A stretch of DNA of 64,000 bases from assembly GCF_001422725.1 (NCBI RefSeq), contig NZ_LMMA01000032.1, forward strand, positions 605,198-669,197, given 5' to 3'. The stretch comes from Flavobacterium sp. Leaf82 (lineage in GTDB: Bacteria > Bacteroidota > Bacteroidia > Flavobacteriales > Flavobacteriaceae). Shown here piece by piece: positions 59,277-64,000 of the stretch (the first letter of the stretch is position 1; each line of letters starts with the position of its first letter). Below the pieces are notes generated by a model that searched no databases, was not told the DNA's origin, and saw nothing but the letters and a program-made list of their open reading frames with translations. Both the position numbers and the translations under genes were made by a program.

Positions 59277-61724
59277 ATGAATATCATGTCTATAAAAAAA
59301 GTTTTATTTTGCCTGATGTTTTTGACCTCACTAACAATGATGGGTCAGGAATTAGGAAAAGTAATCGGAAAAGTTTCTTTAAGCGGTAATGTGCCTGCAG
59401 AGAATGTTTCTGTAGTTTTAAGAGGAACAAAGTATAGTGCTGTAACCAATGAAAAGGGACAGTATGAAATTAAGAATGTGAAACCGGCAAGCTATACTAT
59501 TAGTATTCATGCTGTTGGGATTCATTCAGTTGAAGACCATATTGTTGTTAATGCAAAGCAAACTACGACTAAAAACTTTATGCTTTCTGAAAGTCAGGAA
59601 GATCTTGAAGAAGTAGTGATTACAAAAAATAAGTACAAACAGGATAAACCTTCTTTGTCATTGCGTCTTCAGACTCCTGTACTTGAAATTCCTCAAAACA
59701 TTCAGATTGTAAGTGGTCAGACTTTAAAAGACCAGCAAATTATTAGTATGAGCGACGGAGTTATTCGTAATGTGAGTGGCGCTGTACGTTTAGAGCATTG
59801 GGGAGATATGTATACCAATATTACGATGCGTGGCTCTCAGATTCAGGCTTTTCGTAACGGTTTTAATGTAGTTTCGTCTTTTTGGGGACCATTAACTGAA
59901 GATATGAGCTTTGTAGACCATATTGAATTTGTAAAAGGACCGGCAGGATTTATGCTTTCAAGCGGTGATCCAAGCGGACTTTATAATGTGGTGACTAAAA
60001 AACCAACCGGAATTACCAAAGGTGAAGCAACTGTAATGGCAGGAAGTTATGATTTTTACAGAGCAAGTGTTGATCTTGACGGAAAATTTGACGAAAAAGG
60101 TAAATTCTTATACCGATTTAATGGTGCTTTTCAGAAGAAAGGATCTCATCGTCCTTTTGAACATAATGATCGTTACGTAATCGCTCCGGTACTTTCTTAT
60201 CAAATAAATGATAAAACAAAAGTTACTTTAGAATATAATTATCAAATGGCAAACATGACTGAGGTAGGTTCGTACTATGTTTTTGGTGCTGATTCAGGAG
60301 GTTATGCTACAACACCGGTAGATTTTACAATGACGCAGCCGGGTGTTCCTGATACAAAAATAAATGATCATAGTGGTTACCTTGTATTCGAACATAAATT
60401 TGATGACAACTGGAAACTGACTGCTCAGACTACTTATTTTAAATATCTTCAAAAAGGATATAGTTCATGGCCAACTTCTGTAGGTCCTGGTCCTGTTGAT
60501 TCAGATTTTGACGGTATTCCGGAAGGAACTCTTGCAAATGGTGAAATTATTAGAAATGTTGCAATATGGGATTCTGAAAGTAATATGTACTTAGGTCAAA
60601 TATTTGTGAACGGAAAATTTAATACAGGTTCTGTAAGCCATAAATTGTTGGGTGGAGTAGATATGGGAAGTAAAGATTACAAGGCCGACTGGGGTCAGTC
60701 TCATAATCTGGATACTGTTGATAATCCTTTTAATGTAAATGCGCCTAATTATGGACCTCCGGCTAACGGAATGCCTAATTTTGACAGAGAAACTCCTCTT
60801 TCTGTAAGAGCTGCTGCAATAGGCGGATTAATGAGTTCAGAATATGCTGCCGGTTATGTTCAGGATGAGTTGGGATTTTTTGAAAATAAACTAAGATTAA
60901 CTCTTGCAGCACGATATACCTGGATTAGCCAGGCAAGTTGGGGTGGAGCTCCAATTGCTGACTCTCATATCACGCCTCGTGTTGGTATAAGTTATTCTCT
61001 AACAGAAAGTCTTGCGGTTTACGGATTGTACGATCAGGCTTTTACGCCACAATCAGGTCTTATTAAAAATGGCGATAAGGTAAAACCTCTTACAGGTAAC
61101 AATGTCGAATTTGGTATCAAAAAAGATTGGTTTGATGGTTCATGGAGTACAACTTTAGCAGCCTACAGTATTTTAAAGAAAAATGAACTTACATCAGATC
61201 CTGCAAATAGTCCGGGAGAACAATATTCTGTTGTATTGGGAGAAAAAAGAGCTCAGGGTATTGAGTTAGATTTAAGAGGAAAAATCTTCGACGGTCTTAA
61301 TCTTATTGCAAATTATGCGTTTACAGAATCTATCGTAAATAAAGTTGATCCTGCAGTTTCTGCTGCAACCGGAATCAAAGTTGGAGATATCGTACCGGGT
61401 TATTCTAAACATGTTGCAAATGCATGGTTGAATTATACCGTTCAAAGTGGTACAATTAAAGGATTTGGAGCTTCTATTGGTGGAACTTTCCTTGACGGAC
61501 GCCAAACGGATACGTGGAGTGTAGGACTGCAAAAATTACCAAGTTATTTTAAACTTGATGGAGGTTTATCTTATGAAATTGGAAAAATTAAAGTTACAGC
61601 GAATGTTTTCAATATATTGGATAAATACCTTTACAGCGGTTCTTACTATTCTTATCTTAATGCTTATTACTGGCAAACAGAGCAACCAAGAAACTTTAGA
61701 GTTGGTTTGACTTATAAGTTTTAA
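59277..61724 (+). CDS. TonB-dependent siderophore receptor with carboxypeptidase-like N-terminal domain
   Basis: 815 residues; start ATG 59277 with ATG 59286 as near alternative. Signal peptide (about 1-25, ending MMGQE), regulatory-like domain (about 27-110; GKVIGKVSLSGNVPAENVSVVLRGTKYSAVTNEKGQYEI), TonB-box-like EEVVITKN, plug (about 115-250; HIEFVKGPAGFMLSSGDPSGLYNVVTKKP) and barrel ending FRVGLTYKF. Siderophore-receptor type, different in N-terminal layout from the receptor at 44455-46749. It stands alone with its own terminator, and probably imports an iron-siderophore complex. Confidence 0.93.
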   Translation: MNIMSIKKVLFCLMFLTSLTMMGQELGKVIGKVSLSGNVPAENVSVVLRGTKYSAVTNEKGQYEIKNVKPASYTISIHAVGIHSVEDHIVVNAKQTTTKNFMLSESQEDLEEVVITKNKYKQDKPSLSLRLQTPVLEIPQNIQIVSGQTLKDQQIISMSDGVIRNVSGAVRLEHWGDMYTNITMRGSQIQAFRNGFNVVSSFWGPLTEDMSFVDHIEFVKGPAGFMLSSGDPSGLYNVVTKKPTGITKGEATVMAGSYDFYRASVDLDGKFDEKGKFLYRFNGAFQKKGSHRPFEHNDRYVIAPVLSYQINDKTKVTLEYNYQMANMTEVGSYYVFGADSGGYATTPVDFTMTQPGVPDTKINDHSGYLVFEHKFDDNWKLTAQTTYFKYLQKGYSSWPTSVGPGPVDSDFDGIPEGTLANGEIIRNVAIWDSESNMYLGQIFVNGKFNTGSVSHKLLGGVDMGSKDYKADWGQSHNLDTVDNPFNVNAPNYGPPANGMPNFDRETPLSVRAAAIGGLMSSEYAAGYVQDELGFFENKLRLTLAARYTWISQASWGGAPIADSHITPRVGISYSLTESLAVYGLYDQAFTPQSGLIKNGDKVKPLTGNNVEFGIKKDWFDGSWSTTLAAYSILKKNELTSDPANSPGEQYSVVLGEKRAQGIELDLRGKIFDGLNLIANYAFTESIVNKVDPAVSAATGIKVGDIVPGYSKHVANAWLNYTVQSGTIKGFGASIGGTFLDGRQTDTWSVGLQKLPSYFKLDGGLSYEIGKIKVTANVFNILDKYLYSGSYYSYLNAYYWQTEQPRNFRVGLTYKF

Positions 61725-61764
61725 AAACAGTTCTACTTTCATTGAAAAGAGTTAATTTACATAA

Positions 61765-61796
61765 AAAAAGCATCCGTCATTTGGCGGATGCTTTTT
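61765..61796 (+). terminator. Terminator of the TonB receptor
   Basis: AAAAAGCATCCG (61765-61776) with CGGATGCTTTTT (61785-61796), then TATT. Strong rho-independent form. Confidence 0.9.
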
Positions 61797-61833
61797 ATTA
61801 TTTAAGATTTTAATCTAGGATTTTGAATGATTT

Positions 61834-61933
61834 AACGGATTTTCGCTGGTTTCTTTAAAGAGAAAGTGATTAAAAATCATTTTAATTTGTGGCAAAAAAA
61901 CTCTAATACTAAATAAACCAGCGAAAATCCGTT
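61834..61933. repeat. 19-bp perfect inverted repeat, 62-bp spacer
   Basis: AACGGATTTTCGCTGGTTT (61834-61852) is the exact complement of 61915-61933. The inner 62 bases are AT-rich without a gene. It is an isolated copy of a mobile-looking non-coding element between the receptor and the LLM enzyme. Confidence 0.85.
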
Positions 61934-61957
61934 TATGTGTTCTAGCTGTAACTAAAC

Positions 61958-62980
61958 TTATGCTTTCTGAATTAAAGGAATAACTTTTGAACCAATAAGT
62001 TCTATAGCATTCATTAATTGGGTGTGCGTAAGTCCTGCATTATCCATTTGGAAGGTAAATCTCGAAATTCCGCCAAGTGATTCGCTGTGGCGTAAAATTT
62101 TCTCGGCAATACGCTCCGGATCACCAACAACCAAAACGCCCTGATCATCAATAAGCCCGTCAAATTTGTCTTTTGTTACAGGTGGCCAACCGCGTTCTCT
62201 TCCTAATTTTGTCCAAAGTTCAGCATAACCCGGGTAATATTCCTCGATTGCTTTTGCAGTTGTACTGCCAACAAAACCAGGCGAATGCAAACCTACTTTA
62301 AGTTCTTCGGGTTTGTAACCTGCAGCTTTCCCTGCTTCACGATACAAATCGACCAGCGGACGAAAACGATATGTTTGTCCGCCAATAACGGCAACCATCA
62401 AAGGCAAACCTAAAGATCCTGCTCTGATAAAAGACTCTGGAGTTCCGCCAACACCTAACCAAATAGGAAGTTTTTCCTGTAAAGCCCTTGGGTAAATGGG
62501 AAGATTATTCAAAGCCGGACGAAATTTTCCTGACCATGTTATAAATTCATTATCTCTAATTTGAAGTAAAAGGTCTAATTTTTCACTAAAAAGTGCATCG
62601 TAATCATTTAGGCTAAAGCCAAAAAGGGGATAAGCTTCAATTGCTGATCCACGGCCTACGACAATTTCTGCTCTTCCTTTTGATATTAAATCGAGCGTAG
62701 AAAAATTTTGATACAATCGAACAGGATCAGCAGCGCTTAAAACCGAAACGGCACTTGCTAACCTGATACGTTTTGTTCTTGCTGCGGCTGCACCTAATAT
62801 TACGGCTGTAGCCGAATCTAAAAATTCTTTTTTATGATGTTCCCCAATCCCAAAAACGTCAAGTCCCGCCTGATCTGCCAGTTCAATTCTTTGCAGTAAT
62901 TGTTCCATCGCATCGACGCTGCTCAAAGTATTGTTGTCTCCGTACATTGCCGAAGCAAAACTGTCTATTCCTATTTCCAT
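61958..62980 (-). CDS. LLM-class flavin-dependent oxidoreductase (luciferase-like)
   Basis: 340 residues of the bacterial luciferase fold: MEIGIDSFASAMYGD, FGIGEHHKKEFLDSATAVILGAAAART (about 43-69), VVGRGSAIEAYPLFGF, PIWLGVGGTPESFIRAGSLGLPLMVAVIGG (about 173-202), and a C-terminal part LVVGDPERIAEKILRHSESLG. Uses FMNH2 or F420-type cofactors to oxidise small molecules; the group 'LLM class' often lacks a known substrate. Next to a sulfite/sulfonate-type TauE permease, so a sulfur-compound role is possible but not shown. Cytoplasmic. Confidence 0.9.
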   Translation of the reverse strand: MEIGIDSFASAMYGDNNTLSSVDAMEQLLQRIELADQAGLDVFGIGEHHKKEFLDSATAVILGAAAARTKRIRLASAVSVLSAADPVRLYQNFSTLDLISKGRAEIVVGRGSAIEAYPLFGFSLNDYDALFSEKLDLLLQIRDNEFITWSGKFRPALNNLPIYPRALQEKLPIWLGVGGTPESFIRAGSLGLPLMVAVIGGQTYRFRPLVDLYREAGKAAGYKPEELKVGLHSPGFVGSTTAKAIEEYYPGYAELWTKLGRERGWPPVTKDKFDGLIDDQGVLVVGDPERIAEKILRHSESLGGISRFTFQMDNAGLTHTQLMNAIELIGSKVIPLIQKA

Positions 62981-63002
62981 TTTTTTTAGCTTTAGGGTTT
63001 AT

Positions 63003-63083
63003 GCAATAAGCTTTAGAAAGCGTGTGGCTTATTGCGTTTAGCAATTATTTGTTTGTAGCGCTTTAAGCTTTTTTATAAAGCGC
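63003..63083. other. Two small hairpins after the DUF1634 gene
   Basis: GCAATAAGC (63003-63011) with GCTTATTGC (63027-63035), and GCGCTTTA (63058-63065) with TAAAGCGC (63076-63083). Neither has a T run on the minus strand, so termination is only possible. Confidence 0.4.
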
Positions 63084-63139
63084 AAATAGTGATAACTCAG
63101 AGCAATTATTGGTGCTTTTTAAAAGCTTAATATCCATAT

Positions 63140-63547
63140 TTAATGTGAAAACCCAAACGAAACACTAATCAGAATTATTAAAATTACGATTAAAGTGATT
63201 ACTACATACAGATAATCTTTTTCGAGAAGAAAAGAAAATAAAGAGAGTAAAACACGTAATACAGGCGTTAGAAAAAGCAAGATGATTCCAACAAATATCA
63301 ACGATTCTCCTTTTCCCAGAATTGCACCATTATAGATTGCTGTTATAACTTCAAAAATATTACGGTCATTTTCCTTAAAGACTGAGTAGTTTTCAATGTC
63401 GCTGCTGTGTCCCATTAAGTAAACAACTCCTCCAAGAAATGCTACAGATAATGAAATCCAGACTCCGTAGCGCAATAAATTACCAATAATGGATTGAAAA
63501 TCTTTTTCTCCAAATTTTTCGTGTTGCATAACTTTAGATTTTTCCAT
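63140..63547 (-). CDS. DUF1634 membrane protein, partner of TauE
   Basis: 135 residues with three predicted TM segments (about 28-48, 75-97 and 108-131). DUF1634 signature: LLRYGVWISLSVAFLGGVVYLMGH, and GESLIFVGIILLFLTPVLRVLLSLFSFLLEKDYLYVVITLIVILIILISV. Its start overlaps the TauE stop by 14 bases, and the pair is commonly linked, so it probably forms part of the same sulfite/sulfonate or anion transport system. Function unproven. Confidence 0.88.
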   Translation of the reverse strand: MEKSKVMQHEKFGEKDFQSIIGNLLRYGVWISLSVAFLGGVVYLMGHSSDIENYSVFKENDRNIFEVITAIYNGAILGKGESLIFVGIILLFLTPVLRVLLSLFSFLLEKDYLYVVITLIVILIILISVSFGFSH

Positions 63548-64000
63548 TAAGTCCGTTATATATCATGTTTACTGCAAGCACAAAAATCAGGCACGCAAAA
63601 AATATTCTTAGTTTTTTAGGGTTTGTTTTTACCAGTACTTTCGCTCCCGCCATAGCGCCAAACAAAACGCCAATAACAACAGGCATACAAATTCCGGGTT
63701 CGATATATCCTTTCTGAATGTAGATTACAGAACTTGCCATTGCAGTAACACCCATCATAAAATTACTGGTAGTTGTAGAAACCTTAAACGGGATTCTCAT
63801 AATATTGTCCATTGCAATTACTTTAAAAGCTCCGGAACCAATACCTAATAGTCCGGACATCATTCCGGCAATTCCCATCATACCAAAACCACCAACTACG
63901 TTTTTAGTTCCGTAACTAATCACTTGTCCATCGTGCGAAGGATAAGTTCCTTCTAATCTGAGTTTTTTAGCTAATGGACTTGATTCTAAAACAATATGTT
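63534..64000 (-). CDS. Sulfite exporter TauE/SafE family permease (5' end beyond window)
   Basis: The frame stays open to the window edge; the visible part is about 155 residues of the C-terminal half. An internal GTG at 63923 is not its start: the codons before it (HIVLESSPLAKKLRLEGTYPSHDGQ) match the loop before the second half of TauE proteins, followed by NVVGGFGMMGIAGMMSGLLGIGSGAFKVIAMDNIMRIPFKVSTTTSNFMMGVTA, the duplicated half of the family. Four TM segments visible. Moves sulfite, sulfonate or related anions. Gene is cut, not broken. Confidence 0.88.
   Translation of the reverse strand, partial: HIVLESSPLAKKLRLEGTYPSHDGQVISYGTKNVVGGFGMMGIAGMMSGLLGIGSGAFKVIAMDNIMRIPFKVSTTTSNFMMGVTAMASSVIYIQKGYIEPGICMPVVIGVLFGAMAGAKVLVKTNPKKLRIFFACLIFVLAVNMIYNGLNGKI

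Noticed and set aside
63534..63923. A complete 129-residue TauE-like protein starting at 63923
   Set aside because: That codon is an internal GTG; the frame continues to the window edge with family sequence, so the gene is merely cut.

Overview
The window reads as chromosome of a Flavobacterium-like member of the Bacteroidota. The DNA is AT-rich. A secreted enzyme ends in a type IX secretion (Por) sorting tail. There are SusC/SusD outer-membrane pairs, an ECF sigma/FecR pair and several TonB receptors. The few promoters I can see have the Bacteroidota -7 element TAnnTTTG. I see no rRNA, tRNA, CRISPR array, insertion sequence or prophage.

Layout. 0-0.7 kb: a small GIY-YIG protein among long hairpin repeats. 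0.8-8.4 kb: stress and sensing genes (a general-stress FMN-binding protein, a lone receiver, a six-PAS histidine kinase, a shortened AraC-type regulator, a SemiSWEET and a stress-type SDR). 8.7-15.4 kb: a same-strand signalling cluster of two receiver-containing histidine kinases, a single receiver, CheR and a CheB without receiver, with no chemoreceptor, CheA or CheW. 15.4-17.3 kb: two outer-membrane or secreted proteins of unknown role. 17.6-26.3 kb: heavy-metal resistance (a small Cys-rich protein, a CzcA-type RND pump with TolC and adaptor, then a Zn/Cd-type P1B ATPase). 26.5-29.5 kb: tautomerase, sulfatase and VOC protein.

29.8-39.1 kb is one minus-strand operon: ECF sigma, FecR, SusC with STN domain, SusD, surface lipoprotein and a MauG-type di-heme peroxidase. 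A secreted GH36 alpha-galactosidase diverges from it. 41.6-48.2 kb holds an ABC ATPase, a TonB siderophore-type receptor and two ABC-2 (DUF3526-type) permeases, preceded by a small His/Cys protein. 48.3-57.5 kb mixes a DUF1810 protein, a DapB-like protein, a MarR/S41-protease pair behind a double operator, a secreted PQQ sugar dehydrogenase, an HExxH protein, and a divergent HxlR/azoreductase pair around a 38-bp palindrome. 57.8-64 kb: thiolase, TonB siderophore receptor, LLM flavin enzyme, DUF1634 protein, and a TauE/SafE permease cut by the window end.

Intergenic DNA is dominated by short dispersed repeat families: GTCATTTCGACGAAGG hairpins, CGCAAAG arrays, CTTAG arrays, CTCAGT hexamers and a shared CCCGACAGG terminator hairpin. 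Some are read as protein at gene ends. The observations I rate highest are the chemotaxis-type methylation enzymes wired to hybrid kinases, the GIY-YIG gene bracketed by hairpin repeats, the TonB receptor inside an ABC-2 permease operon, and the two regulator operators. All functions are assigned by reading motifs; no database search was run.
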